DNA of 64,000 bases from Paracraurococcus lichenis (GTDB lineage Bacteria; Pseudomonadota; Alphaproteobacteria; Acetobacterales; Acetobacteraceae), in contig NZ_JAUTWS010000026.1 in NCBI RefSeq assembly GCF_030657435.1, positions 1 to 64,000 of the forward strand, written 5' to 3'. This document shows positions 42,023 to 52,976 of the stretch, one piece after another (the first letter of the stretch is position 1; each line of letters opens with the position of its first letter). The translations under genes and the position numbers were made by a program. The notes below the pieces were generated by a model, which had not been told where the DNA came from, did not search any database, and was given only the letters and a program-made list of their open reading frames with translations.

Positions 42023-43702
42023 ATGCTGATCTCGCTGGCCATCCGCGACGTCGTGCTGATCGAGCGGCTGGACCTGACCTTCGGGCCGGGCCTGACCGTG
42101 CTGACCGGCGAGACGGGCGCGGGCAAGTCCATTCTGCTGGACAGCCTCGGCCTTGCCTGCGGCGCGCGGGCGGAGGCCGGGATGGTGCGCGCCGGGCAGG
42201 CGCAATGCTCGGTCGCCGCCGCCTTCGCCCCGCCCGAGGGGCATCCGGCGCTGGCCATCCTCGCCGAGCAGGGGATGGAGCCGGAGGAGACGCTGGTGCT
42301 CCGGCGCGTGGTGCAGGCCGATGGCCGCGGCCGCGCCTTCGTCAACGGCCAGCCGGTCGCGGCCGGGCTGCTGAAGCGCTTGGCGGCGGTGCTGGTGGAG
42401 GTGCAGGGCCAGCACGACCAGGTGGGCCTCGCCGATCCCGCGACCCATGCCGCGCTGCTGGACGCCTTCGGCGGCCATGACAGGCCGCGCGCCGCCGTCG
42501 CCGGTGCCTGGCGGGCCTGGCGGGAGGCCGATCGCGCCCTGGTCGCGGCGCGGGAGGCGATCGCCGCCGCGCAGCGGGACGAGGAGTTCCTCCGCCACGC
42601 CGTGCAGGAACTCTCCGACCTTGCGCCCGTCGAGGGCGAGGAGGAGGAGCTGTCGAAGGAGCGGCAGCGCCTGCAGCAGGGCGAGCGGCGGAATGAGAGC
42701 ATCGCCGCCGCCCTGTCCGACCTGCAGCCGCGCGACCGCCGCCGCGGCGGGCCGGGCGATGCGCTGCGCAGCGCGGCGCGGGCGCTGGAGCGGCTGCCCG
42801 CCCCGAACGAGGAAGCGCAGCCCATCCTCGCCCTGCTGGCCCAGGCGCAGGACTCGGTCGCCGAGGCCGAGACGTTGCTCGAGCGCATGCTGAACGAGGG
42901 CGGGCCCGACCCGCGCCGGCTGGAGCAGCTCGAGGATCGCCTCTTCGGCCTGCGCGCCGCCGCCCGCAAGCATGGCGTCGCGGTGGTGGAGCTGCCGGCG
43001 CTGCTGACCCAGCTCAAGGAGCGGCTCGGCGCGCTGGATGCGGGGACGGAGCGCGTGGCGGGGCTTGAGCAGGCCGCGACCGCGGCGCGCAGCGCCTATC
43101 TCGCGGCCGGCCGCGCGCTGACCGAGGCGCGGACCAAGGCGGCGAAGACGCTGGAATCGTCGCTGGCCAGGGAGCTGCCGCCGCTCAAGCTCGACCGCGC
43201 CCGCTTCTTCGTGGAAGTGGCGGCGCGCGAGGAGAACGGCTGGTCCGCCGACGGCATGGACCGGGTCACGTTCCTTGTGTCCACCAATCCGGGGCAGTCA
43301 CCGGGGCACCTGCAGAAGATCGCTTCGGGCGGCGAGCTGTCGCGGCTGATGCTGGCGCTGAAGGTGGTGCTGGCGCGGGGCTCGCCGGTGCCGACGCTGA
43401 TCTTCGACGAGGTGGATGCCGGCATCGGCGGCGCCACGGCGGCGGCGGTCGGCGACCGGCTGGCGCGCGTTGCCGAGCGGCTGCAGGTGCTGGTCGTGAC
43501 CCACAGCCCGCAGGTCGCGGCGCGCGGGTCGCAGCAGCTCCGCGTCGCCAAGCAGGTGAAGGGCGAGCGCGCCGCGACCACGGTCGAGCCGCTCGACAAG
43601 CGCGCGCGGCGGGAGGAGATCGCCCGCATGCTGGCCGGCGAGCGGGTGACGGATGCGGCACGCGCGGCGGCGGACAGCCTGCTGGAAGGGACGCTGCTGT
43701 GA
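42023..43702 (+). CDS. recN: DNA repair protein RecN
   Basis: RecN is an SMC-like ATPase of double-strand break repair. The 559-aa protein has Walker A GETGAGKSILLDSLGLA near residues 33-49, a long coiled-coil middle, the ABC signature region KIASGGELSRLMLALK, Walker B TLIFDEVDAGIGG and a late His switch VTHSPQVAA. All are diagnostic. The gene follows bamD closely, a common alphaproteobacterial order. No LexA-type box was identified upstream. Confidence 0.96.
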   Translation: MLISLAIRDVVLIERLDLTFGPGLTVLTGETGAGKSILLDSLGLACGARAEAGMVRAGQAQCSVAAAFAPPEGHPALAILAEQGMEPEETLVLRRVVQADGRGRAFVNGQPVAAGLLKRLAAVLVEVQGQHDQVGLADPATHAALLDAFGGHDRPRAAVAGAWRAWREADRALVAAREAIAAAQRDEEFLRHAVQELSDLAPVEGEEEELSKERQRLQQGERRNESIAAALSDLQPRDRRRGGPGDALRSAARALERLPAPNEEAQPILALLAQAQDSVAEAETLLERMLNEGGPDPRRLEQLEDRLFGLRAAARKHGVAVVELPALLTQLKERLGALDAGTERVAGLEQAATAARSAYLAAGRALTEARTKAAKTLESSLARELPPLKLDRARFFVEVAAREENGWSADGMDRVTFLVSTNPGQSPGHLQKIASGGELSRLMLALKVVLARGSPVPTLIFDEVDAGIGGATAAAVGDRLARVAERLQVLVVTHSPQVAARGSQQLRVAKQVKGERAATTVEPLDKRARREEIARMLAGERVTDAARAAADSLLEGTLL

Positions 43703-43726
43703 AGGCGGATGCCATTCCGAAATGCT

Positions 43727-43755
43727 TTGACAGTGCCCACGAATAGGAATAATGT
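43727..43755 (+). promoter_or_regulatory. Promoter of the small gene after recN
   Basis: A perfect TTGACA (43727-43732) is followed by AATAAT (43748-43753, 15-base spacer) or TAATGT (43750-43755, 17-base spacer). The ATG at 43780 is close behind, with TAGGAGGT as ribosome site. Confidence 0.55.
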
Positions 43756-43779
43756 CCCCTTCGGTTTAGGAGGTTGGGC

Positions 43780-43962
43780 ATGACCGGCGTCACTGGAGCG
43801 CAGGTCTCGGTTCGTGCGTATCAGCAGACCCGCGACGGGCATATCGTCCATGTCTCATCCTATGTCAGGTCGAACCCCGAGGGTACGGAAGACCCGTCTG
43901 TCGCTTCGAGCAATCCTCTCGGTCCATATGCTAATGTACTACGGAGGCCATCAAATAGGTGA
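43780..43962 (+). CDS. Small protein of 60 aa with a YxRxDGxxVxxxxRSNPxG-like motif
   Basis: A small gene with unusually good signals: a TTGACA promoter and TAGGAGGT six bases before the ATG. The product contains YQQTRDGHIVHVSSYVRSNP. This resembles a short motif repeated in many bacterial secreted or hypothetical proteins (GYYRKDGTYVxxHYRSxPDG type). There is no signal peptide or membrane segment. Base composition is lower in GC than recN or ligA. I cannot assign a function. The gene may be part of a small acquired segment with the 107-aa gene downstream. Confidence 0.6.
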   Translation: MTGVTGAQVSVRAYQQTRDGHIVHVSSYVRSNPEGTEDPSVASSNPLGPYANVLRRPSNR

Positions 43963-43994
43963 CGCCACCAACGCTGGGCTTATAGATTCGCCTG

Positions 43995-44055
43995 TACTCA
44001 GGCCAATTTTCCGCATGCGCCATGGTCGATAGGTACGTATTTGATGGCCTGAGTA
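43995..44055. repeat. Perfect 11-base inverted repeat in the recN-ligA islet
   Basis: TACTCAGGCCA (43995-44005) and TGGCCTGAGTA (44045-44055) are exact complements 39 bases apart. They lie in the 268-base gap between two small genes, which otherwise shows no ORF with coding signals. The repeat may be a 3' structure of the first transcript or the remnant of an element. Confidence 0.6.
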
Positions 44056-44230
44056 GTAAGTCGAGCCCAGGATTGCGAGATCCAAGCTCTGATGGATGAG
44101 CTCAGATGTCGATCGCTGGCCTCTCCTGCCGTTCGTTCTCGCTGCTATGAGTCAGCGAATGCACGATACGGCGCTTGCACACGCGGGACGTTTTTGCCTC
44201 CTCTGATCACCCGGTGAGGGAAGGATCGTC

Positions 44231-46700
<2,470 letters not shown>

Positions 46701-46715
46701 GCCCCGCCGCGGCGA

Positions 46716-47045
46716 TCAGCCGCCGCCCTTGTTGGAGCGGCTGCGGACGGTCGGCTGGACCGGGGTCGTGCTGCCAACGCCGCTGCTGCCGGACTGGCCG
46801 GAATAGGTGACCTCGGGGCGGGTGCCGCCCTCGCCGGTCGTCCGCGTGCCGGTGATCGTCGCCGTGCCGCCCGAGGCATTCCCGCTATTGGCGCCCATGG
46901 TGTCACGCGCCTCCTGCTTCAGCGGCGCGGCGCCGGGGCCGGCCGTGGTGCCGGAGACAGGCGGGCCGCTCGGGGCATTCAGATCAGCGCAGGCGGCAAG
47001 GGCGAGCCCGGCCAGCAGGCCGGCCAGCAGGGTATGGGTGCGCAT
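46716..47045 (-). CDS. Small lipoprotein, Gly/Ser/Thr rich (109 aa)
   Basis: The precursor has a lipoprotein signal ending LALAAC with Cys19 (MRTHTLLAGLLAGLALAACAD). The mature part is low complexity: Gly, Ser, Thr and Pro with GGTATITGTRTTGEGG and a basic end RSRSNKGGG. GGAG precedes the ATG at 47045; an in-frame reading from 47174 adds 43 unlikely residues. The gene is convergent to ligA. The adjacent gene (47196-47435) has a closely similar signal and composition. Function unknown. Confidence 0.65.
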   Translation of the reverse strand: MRTHTLLAGLLAGLALAACADLNAPSGPPVSGTTAGPGAAPLKQEARDTMGANSGNASGGTATITGTRTTGEGGTRPEVTYSGQSGSSGVGSTTPVQPTVRSRSNKGGG

Positions 47046-47195
47046 GGCGTTGTCTCCACTCCGGGGTGACGATGCCAGCGACCCTAGGGCGTTCCAGCGC
47101 CGACCACAACGGTTCGCTGGCGCGTCATCCCGCCGCCATCCGGCGGAGATTTGCAGACCGTGGCGGGGTTGCATCAGGCCCGCCGGCCGCGCGGG

Positions 47196-47435
47196 TCAGG
47201 GTCCTCCAGCGCCACCGCTCGGATTCATCCCGAGGCTCGGCACCCGCAGCGGTTGCGAGGTGCTGGTATAGGCATTCCGCCCCGCGCCGGGCCCATAGGC
47301 GCCGGCGCCCGCCCCGGTGCCGCCGCCCGACACCGCCGGGGCGCGGCCGCCGGGGTCGCTGCCCGTGCGCATGTCCGCACAGGCGCCGAGGGCAAGCCCG
47401 GCAGCAAGGCCGAGCATCAGGTGACCTATCCGCAT
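47196..47435 (-). CDS. Small lipoprotein, Gly/Ala rich (79 aa)
   Basis: A lipoprotein precursor, MRIGHLMLGLAAGLALGACAD, with lipobox LGAC and Cys19. The mature ~60 residues are Gly/Ala/Ser/Pro with GGGTGAGAGAYGPGAG. The ATG at 47435 is preceded by GGAG six bases upstream. The signal peptide and first mature residues (Cys-Ala-Asp) match those of the neighbouring lipoprotein downstream, suggesting a duplicated pair. Function unknown. Confidence 0.6.
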   Translation of the reverse strand: MRIGHLMLGLAAGLALGACADMRTGSDPGGRAPAVSGGGTGAGAGAYGPGAGRNAYTSTSQPLRVPSLGMNPSGGAGGP

Positions 47436-47543
47436 GCGCAACTCCGGTGCCGTTCAGGGCCGGCGCGGCAGGCCGCGCCAGGCGGCGCGCCTCGACCGGC
47501 GCCCGTCCTGTCAACGCAGGGATGGCGGAACGGCTCCCCAACT

Positions 47544-48020
47544 CTACCAGCCCTGCGTTCCCGGGCCGCCCTTGAAGGGGCCGACCAGCTCCCTGGTGAT
47601 CCAGCCGCCGTAGAACCCGCCCGGCTGGGGCGTGACCTGCTCGTCATCCAGGAAACAGGCATCCATCCGCCCGGCATAGACCGCGACATGCTCGGCGATG
47701 GCGGCGAAGGTGGGGGTCGGGTCGGGATAGGACCAGCCGGCGGCCTCCGCCACGCGCCCGCCGGCCGCCAGGGTCCAGTAGCGTGCCCGTCCCTTCCATT
47801 CGCAGAGGCTGCCGCCCGGCGCGGGGCGCAACACGCCGGGGCGGAAGGCATCGGGCGGCAGGTACCAGGTCGGCGGGTGGAAGGTCTCCAGCACCCGCCA
47901 GGCCTCGCGCGTGCGCGCGACCTCCTCCCCGCCCAGGATGATGCGGACCAGCCGGTCGTCCGGCTCCAGCCGCGGCGGGCGGGGATAGTCGGCGACGCGT
48001 TCCAGGGGGCGCTGGGTCAT
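47544..48020 (-). CDS. DUF427 domain-containing protein
   Basis: A 158-aa cytosolic protein. The DUF427 fold is shown by VRIILGGEEVARTREAWRVLET, PTWYLPPDAF, CEWKGRARYW and AGWSYPDP. Family members are small beta proteins of unknown function, often in carotenoid or redox contexts. The ATG at 48020 begins MTQRPLERV. The gene is divergent from a CurA-like reductase across 71 bases, so both might share control. The C-terminal extension FYGGWITRELVGPFKG is common in this subgroup. Confidence 0.88.
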   Translation of the reverse strand: MTQRPLERVADYPRPPRLEPDDRLVRIILGGEEVARTREAWRVLETFHPPTWYLPPDAFRPGVLRPAPGGSLCEWKGRARYWTLAAGGRVAEAAGWSYPDPTPTFAAIAEHVAVYAGRMDACFLDDEQVTPQPGGFYGGWITRELVGPFKGGPGTQGW

Positions 48021-48091
48021 GCCGCGCAGGTGGCCCCCTTTCCGTCGGCGGCAAGCGGGGCGATGTTCCGGGCACCACCAAGGAGGACGCC

Positions 48092-49111
48092 ATGGCCGAG
48101 CCCAACCTGCAGGTCCTGCTGCGCCGCCGCCCGAAGGGCGAGCCGGTGCCGGAGGATTTCGAGATCGTCGAGACGCCCGCGCCGGAGCCGCAGGAGGGCG
48201 AGGTGCTGGTGCGGCACCAGTACCTCTCGCTCGACCCCTATATGCGCGGGCGGATGTCGGAGGCGAAGAGCTACGCGAAGCCGGTCGAACTCGGCACCGT
48301 CATGGAAGGGCGCACTGCGGGCGTCGTGGTGGCGTCCAAGGCGCCGGGCTTCGCGCCGGGCGATTCGGTCGCCGGCGGCTATGGCTGGCAGCGCTTCTCC
48401 TGCGTGAAGCCGGCCGGGCTGATCAAGGTGGACCCGAAGGAGGCGCCGCTCTCGGCCAATCTCGGCGTGCTCGGCATGCCCGGCCTGACCGCCTGGGTGG
48501 GGCTCGAGGATATCGGCCAGCCCAAGGCCGGGGAGACGGTGGTGGTCTCGGCCGCCTCCGGCGCGGTGGGCCAGGTCGTCGGGCAGATCGCCAAGATCCG
48601 CGGCTGCAAGGTCATCGGCATCGCCGGCGGGCCGCGGAAATGCCAGTACGTGACGGAGGAGCTGGGCTTCGACGCCTGCATCGACCATCGCGGCGACCTG
48701 AAGGCGCAGCTCGACCAGCACTGCCCGGAGGGCATCGACGTCTATTGGGAAAACGTGGGCGGCGAGGTGCAGGCGGCGATCTTCCCCCGGCTGCGCGACT
48801 TCGCACGCATGGTCATGTGCGGCGTCATCGCGCAGTACAATGTGGTGGAGGGTGCCGACAGCTTCGGCGGCCCGCCCGGCCCCAATCTCGGCGCGGTGGT
48901 GCGCAAGCGCCTGCGCATCCAGGGCTTCATCGTCAGCGACACCGGCTGGCCGCGCTACCCGCAATTCCGCAAGGACATGCTGGGCTGGATGGCGGATGGC
49001 CGCATGACCTGGCGGGAGGACGTGGCGGAGGGGCTGCGGAAGGCGCCGGAAGCCTTCATCGGCCTGCTGAAGGGCGCGAATTTCGGCAAGCTGGTGGTGA
49101 AGATCGACTGA
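48092..49111 (+). CDS. NADP-dependent oxidoreductase, zinc-free MDR family (CurA/leukotriene B4 reductase-like)
   Basis: A 339-aa medium-chain reductase without zinc ligands. Signature segments are YLSLDPYMRGRM, GMPGLTAWVGLEDIG, the nucleotide-binding VSAASGAVGQVVGQIAK, and GGEVQAAIFPRL. These match the CurA/PTGR group, which reduces alpha,beta-unsaturated ketones and aldehydes with NADPH. AAGGAGG before the ATG at 48092 is a strong ribosome site. It likely detoxifies reactive carbonyls in the cytosol; the natural substrate is unknown. Confidence 0.9.
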   Translation: MAEPNLQVLLRRRPKGEPVPEDFEIVETPAPEPQEGEVLVRHQYLSLDPYMRGRMSEAKSYAKPVELGTVMEGRTAGVVVASKAPGFAPGDSVAGGYGWQRFSCVKPAGLIKVDPKEAPLSANLGVLGMPGLTAWVGLEDIGQPKAGETVVVSAASGAVGQVVGQIAKIRGCKVIGIAGGPRKCQYVTEELGFDACIDHRGDLKAQLDQHCPEGIDVYWENVGGEVQAAIFPRLRDFARMVMCGVIAQYNVVEGADSFGGPPGPNLGAVVRKRLRIQGFIVSDTGWPRYPQFRKDMLGWMADGRMTWREDVAEGLRKAPEAFIGLLKGANFGKLVVKID

Positions 49112-49122
49112 GCCGACGCCTG

Positions 49123-49152
49123 CCCCGCATCCGGACCTTGCCGGCTGCGGGG
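49123..49152. terminator. Hairpin between convergent reductase and cyclase genes
   Basis: CCCCGCA (49123-49129) pairs with TGCGGGG (49146-49152), with CCGG repeated inside the loop. It lies in the 55-base gap between two convergent genes and could end both transcripts. There is no T tract. Confidence 0.4.
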
Positions 49153-49166
49153 CTTCGGCCTTCACC

Positions 49167-50186
49167 CTAGCGGATGGCGATCGGGTTGATGATCGCCTGC
49201 ACCGCGCCCTTGAGCCGCGGCTGGCCGAGCACGAAGAGGAACTCCGTCGCGCCGTCGCGCGCCAGGGCGCGGGTGTCCATCACCTCCAGGATGTGGACGC
49301 CGTTCTTGGCCAGCAGGATCTGGTGGCCTTCCCAGATCCGGTTGGGGTTCTTGAAGGGCACCGCCTCCACGCCCCAGGTGTCGGCGCCGACCGCGACCAC
49401 GCCCTGGCCCGCCAGCCACTCCGCCGCGCCGGCATCGATGCCGGGCTCGCCGCGGCCGAAGCGCGCGGGGTCGCGCTCCAGCATGGCCACCCAGCCCGTA
49501 TGGATCAGGACGACGTCGCCCTGGCGGATGGCGACGCCCTGGGCCTGCATCGCCGCGCGCAGGTCGTCGGCGGTGATGATCTCGCCCTCGTCCAGCATCT
49601 CCTTGTTGCGGGCCTTGGCCATGTTCACCAGCACGCCGCGCGAGACCATGGGCGGCACGCTCTCCACCCCGAGCTTCGTGACGCCGGTGGTGCGCATGAA
49701 GTCGGCGGCCTTGTTGCCGTTGTAGAAGGTGTTGTCGATGCCGAGATGCGCGAAGCTGTCGAGCTGGCTGCCGACGCCGAGCCAGCCCGTGAACATGTCG
49801 TCCGCATAGGAGACCTTGTTCTCCGAGGGGACGATGCCGCCGGCGAACTGGTCGGGCATCATGACCGTGACCGCGGCGAAGCGCGGCGGATAGGCCGGCG
49901 TCTCCCGACCCACCGGCACGCCGAGCGCATAGACCTGGCCGCGCTGCACCAGCCGCGCCGCCTCCAGCACCTTCTGGGGCGTCAGCAGGTTCATGGCGCC
50001 GATGGTGTCGTTCGGGCCGTATTTCGAGGGGAACCAGTTGCCGCCGGCCGCCGGGGCCGCCGGCGCGGCGCCCGGTGCCTGGGCCTGGGCGATCTGCATC
50101 GGCGCGTGGTCGCCGGGCTCATGGGCCTGGCCGGCGACAGTCAGCAGCATCAGGGCGGCAGAAGCCGCCACGGTCGTCACCCGCAT
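49167..50186 (-). CDS. Secreted cyclase family protein (PF04199 type)
   Basis: A 339-aa exported protein with a signal peptide (MRVTTVAASAALMLLTVAGQA). The mature protein begins with His/Pro-rich and Ala/Pro linkers and then the cyclase-like domain: GNWFPSKYGPNDTIGAMNLLTP, GVGSQLDSFAHLGI, DVVLIHTGW and GADTWGVEAVPF. The metal motif normally reads HxGTHxDxPxH; here the first His positions are replaced and GSQLDSFAH remains. GGAGGAAA precedes the ATG at 50186. Relatives are metal-dependent hydrolases such as kynurenine formamidase, but periplasmic location and altered motif make the activity uncertain. Confidence 0.82.
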   Translation of the reverse strand: MRVTTVAASAALMLLTVAGQAHEPGDHAPMQIAQAQAPGAAPAAPAAGGNWFPSKYGPNDTIGAMNLLTPQKVLEAARLVQRGQVYALGVPVGRETPAYPPRFAAVTVMMPDQFAGGIVPSENKVSYADDMFTGWLGVGSQLDSFAHLGIDNTFYNGNKAADFMRTTGVTKLGVESVPPMVSRGVLVNMAKARNKEMLDEGEIITADDLRAAMQAQGVAIRQGDVVLIHTGWVAMLERDPARFGRGEPGIDAGAAEWLAGQGVVAVGADTWGVEAVPFKNPNRIWEGHQILLAKNGVHILEVMDTRALARDGATEFLFVLGQPRLKGAVQAIINPIAIR

Positions 50187-50365
50187 CGCGTTTCCTCCGT
50201 CGTCTTGTTTCCGACCCGGCAAGGCTAGGCCAGGAGACAAGCCCGAGAAAAGCGAAGCTTGCGGGCCGGCGGGCCGGCGGACGTTTCCGCCCCGCGGCGA
50301 TCCGGGATAGGCTCCGGCCCATGGCGGGCGCGCCAAGACGCCCGTCCGGGAAGGGACCCAGGACA

Positions 50366-51454
50366 ATGGACAGACGACAGGTGCTGAAGGCCGCGGCCTT
50401 GCCTGCGGCCGCGACCGGCCTCGCCGCGCCGGCCCTCGCGCAACCGAACCGCAAGGTGAGCTGGCGGCTGACCTCCAGCTTCCCCCGCAACCTCGACACG
50501 CTCTACGGCGCCGCGACGACATTCGCGAAGATGGTCGGCGAGGCGACCGACGGCGACTTCACCATCCGTATCTTCTCGCCGGGCGAGATCGTGCCGGCGC
50601 TCGAGGCGCGCGAGGCGACCTCGAAGGGCTTCGTCGAGAGCTGCTTCACGGCCTCCTCCTACTCGATCGGCACCGACCCGGCCTTCATGTTCGCCACCGT
50701 GCTGCTCTTCGGCCTGAACAGCCGGCAGCAGATGGCCTACCTCTACGAGATGGGCGGCAACGAGAAGCTGAACCGCCTGCTCTATGCCAAGCACAACGTG
50801 CTCTGCTGGCCGCTGATCAGCACCGGCGCGCAGATGGGCGGTTGGTTCCGCAAGGAGATCCGCTCGGTCGAGGATCTGAAGGGCCTGAAGTTCCGCATCG
50901 GCGGGCTGGCCGGCCATGTCTTCCAGCGCCTCGGCAGCGTGCCGCAGCAGATCGCCGCGGGCGACATCTACCCTTCGCTCGAGCGCGGGACGATCGATGC
51001 CGCCGAGTGGATCGGTCCCTATGACGACGAGAAGCTCGGCCTCTACAAGGTCGCGCCCTATTACTACTACCCCGGCTGGTGGGAGGGGACGGGCATCCTC
51101 TCGCTCATCGTCAACCGCCAGAAATACGAGGAACTGCCGGCGGCCTATCGCAGCATCCTGCAGACCGCGGCGGCGGCGACCACCTCGCTGGGGCTGGCCA
51201 AGTACGACGCGCTGAACCCGCAGGCGCTGAAGCGGCTGGTGGCGGCGGGCGCGCAGCTTCGCCCCTTCCCGCAGGCGGTGCTGGACGCCTGCTTCGACGA
51301 GACGACGAAGATGCACGAGGAGTATTCGGCGGCCGACCCGGTCTATGCCGAGGTCTACCGGGAGATGGCGGCCTTCCGGCAGGACGCCTATCAGTGGCTC
51401 CAGCTCTCGGAATACACCTTCGACAGCTACCAGATCCGGCGGCTTCGGCGCTAG
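50366..51454 (+). CDS. TRAP transporter substrate-binding protein (DctP family)
   Basis: A 362-aa periplasmic binding protein with a Tat-type signal ([25 protein letters not shown]). The DctP pattern includes [34 protein letters not shown] with the conserved Arg that binds the ligand carboxylate, and [30 protein letters not shown], as in TakP-like proteins that bind 2-oxo acids as dimers. No TRAP membrane components (DctQ/DctM) are nearby; the next gene is an MFS carrier. The ATG at 50366 places the twin Arg at residues 3-4. Confidence 0.9.
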   Translation: MDRRQVLKAAALPAAATGLAAPALAQPNRKVSWRLTSSFPRNLDTLYGAATTFAKMVGEATDGDFTIRIFSPGEIVPALEAREATSKGFVESCFTASSYSIGTDPAFMFATVLLFGLNSRQQMAYLYEMGGNEKLNRLLYAKHNVLCWPLISTGAQMGGWFRKEIRSVEDLKGLKFRIGGLAGHVFQRLGSVPQQIAAGDIYPSLERGTIDAAEWIGPYDDEKLGLYKVAPYYYYPGWWEGTGILSLIVNRQKYEELPAAYRSILQTAAAATTSLGLAKYDALNPQALKRLVAAGAQLRPFPQAVLDACFDETTKMHEEYSAADPVYAEVYREMAAFRQDAYQWLQLSEYTFDSYQIRRLRR

Positions 51455-51684
51455 GCGGGGCCGCGGCACCGCGCCGATGGCGGGGGTGGCGCGGGCCTGA
51501 CGGCGGATGGCCGGAGCCGGGCGGGCCGCTCCGGGTCGCGGCTGGCCACCCCCGGGACCCATGCCCGGGGCGCGTGTCTGCCCCGGGCCGCCGCAGCTTC
51601 CCAGGCCGGCACTGTCCGGTCGATCCTGGCGCCCGCGCCCCGCGACCCCATCTGGCGGGGAGGCCAGAGAGGGAACGCAGATCC

Positions 51685-52893
51685 ATGGACCAGCAGGGCG
51701 GCCGCGGCTGGGCACCGGCCGAGATGCGCACGCTGTCGCTCGTCTCCGCCGCGCACCTGGTCAGCCATGTCCATATCCTGGTGCTGCCGCCGCTCTTCCC
51801 GCTGCTGCAGGCCCGCCTCGGGGTCGGGTTCATCGAACTCGGCCTGGCGCTGACGCTGTTCAACATCGTCTCGGGCGTCACCCAGGCGCCGATGGGCTAT
51901 GCGGTGGACCGGTTCGGCTCGCGCCGGGTGCTGGTGGCGGGCCTCGGGCTCGGCGCCGCGGCCTTCGTCGCGCTCGGCCTCTTCCCCTCCTACCCCGCCC
52001 TGCTGGCGGCGGCCGCGGCGCTCGGCCTCGCCAATGCCGTCTATCATCCCTCCGACTACGAGATGCTGTCCCGCAGCATCGGGGAGGCGCGGATCGGCCG
52101 CGCCTTCTCCATCCACACCTTCGCCGGCTATATCGGCGGCGCGCTGGCGCCGGCCATGATGCTGGGCCTCTCGGCCATCGGCGGCCTCTCCGCGGCGCTG
52201 ATCGCCGCCGGCCTCCTCGCCCTTGCCGCCGCCATCCCGCTGGCGCTGGCCGGTGACCCGGTTCCGGCCCCGCGCGCCGCGAAGGCCAGGGCGACGGCGG
52301 AGGGCGGCTCGGTCCTGACGCCGGCGGTGATCATGCTGACCGCCTTCTTCGCCCTGCTCAGCCTCTCGACCGGCGGGGTGCAGAACTTCTCGGTGGCCGC
52401 GCTGGTGAATGGCCGCGGGGTCGATTTTGCCATCGCCAATGTCGCCCTCAGCGCCTTCATGCTGCTCTCGGCCTTCGGCGTGCTGGCCGGGGGCATCGTC
52501 GCCGACCGCACGCGGCGGCATGGCGACGTCGCGGCGCTCGGCTTCGGCATGACCGGCGCGCTGGTGGCGCTGGTCGGCGCGGTGCCGCTCGGGCCGGTCG
52601 CGTTGGTCGCGGCGCTCGGCGCGGCCGGCTTCCTCTCCGGCCTCATCATGCCCTCGCGCGACATGATGGTGCGGGCCGTGGCGCCGCCGGACGCGGTGGG
52701 GCGGGTCTTCGGCATCGTCACCACCGGCTTCAACATCGGCGGGACGGTGGGGCCGATGCTCTACGGCCTGCTCATGGACCACGGCCAGCCGCTGCTGGTC
52801 TTCGCCGCCTCGGTCTTCTTCATCGTGGCGACCATGGCCATGGCGCTGGTCGGCGAGCGGCGGGCGAAGCGGCCGGTCGCCGCCGCCGAATAG
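51685..52893 (+). CDS. MFS transporter
   Basis: A 402-aa major facilitator protein with about twelve membrane segments. The first helix has [21 protein letters not shown], and loop 2-3 has [16 protein letters not shown], the MFS motif A. The second half shows [17 protein letters not shown]. The helix 1 His/Pro pattern recalls the Fsr-like group of drug exporters. The start is ATG 51685; the 230-base gap from the TRAP gene is GC-rich with no clear promoter. The substrate cannot be stated. Confidence 0.88.
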   Translation: MDQQGGRGWAPAEMRTLSLVSAAHLVSHVHILVLPPLFPLLQARLGVGFIELGLALTLFNIVSGVTQAPMGYAVDRFGSRRVLVAGLGLGAAAFVALGLFPSYPALLAAAAALGLANAVYHPSDYEMLSRSIGEARIGRAFSIHTFAGYIGGALAPAMMLGLSAIGGLSAALIAAGLLALAAAIPLALAGDPVPAPRAAKARATAEGGSVLTPAVIMLTAFFALLSLSTGGVQNFSVAALVNGRGVDFAIANVALSAFMLLSAFGVLAGGIVADRTRRHGDVAALGFGMTGALVALVGAVPLGPVALVAALGAAGFLSGLIMPSRDMMVRAVAPPDAVGRVFGIVTTGFNIGGTVGPMLYGLLMDHGQPLLVFAASVFFIVATMAMALVGERRAKRPVAAAE

Positions 52894-52916
52894 CGGCCGG
52901 CCAGGCGTTTGATTTG

Positions 52917-52976
52917 TAGAGCAGAGTCTCGCCTCCGAGCGTTTCCACTCCGCGGCGATCTGCTCTAGGTCTTTTT
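52917..52976 (+). terminator. Long hairpin with T tract between MFS and Crp-type genes; possible dispersed repeat
   Basis: TAGAGCAGA (52917-52925) pairs with TCTGCTCTA (52959-52967), extended inside by TCGCC/GGCGA. AGGTC and TTTTT (52972-52976) follow on the plus strand. It would terminate the MFS transcript, and the right arm covers the stop codon of the convergent Crp-type gene. The GAGCAGA..TCTGCTC form resembles extragenic palindromes dispersed in alphaproteobacterial genomes. Confidence 0.6.

Noticed and set aside
39742-43017. A 1091-aa minus-strand open frame
   Set aside because: It is antisense to lpxC, bamD and recN, all certain genes, and has no ribosome site or recognisable domain.
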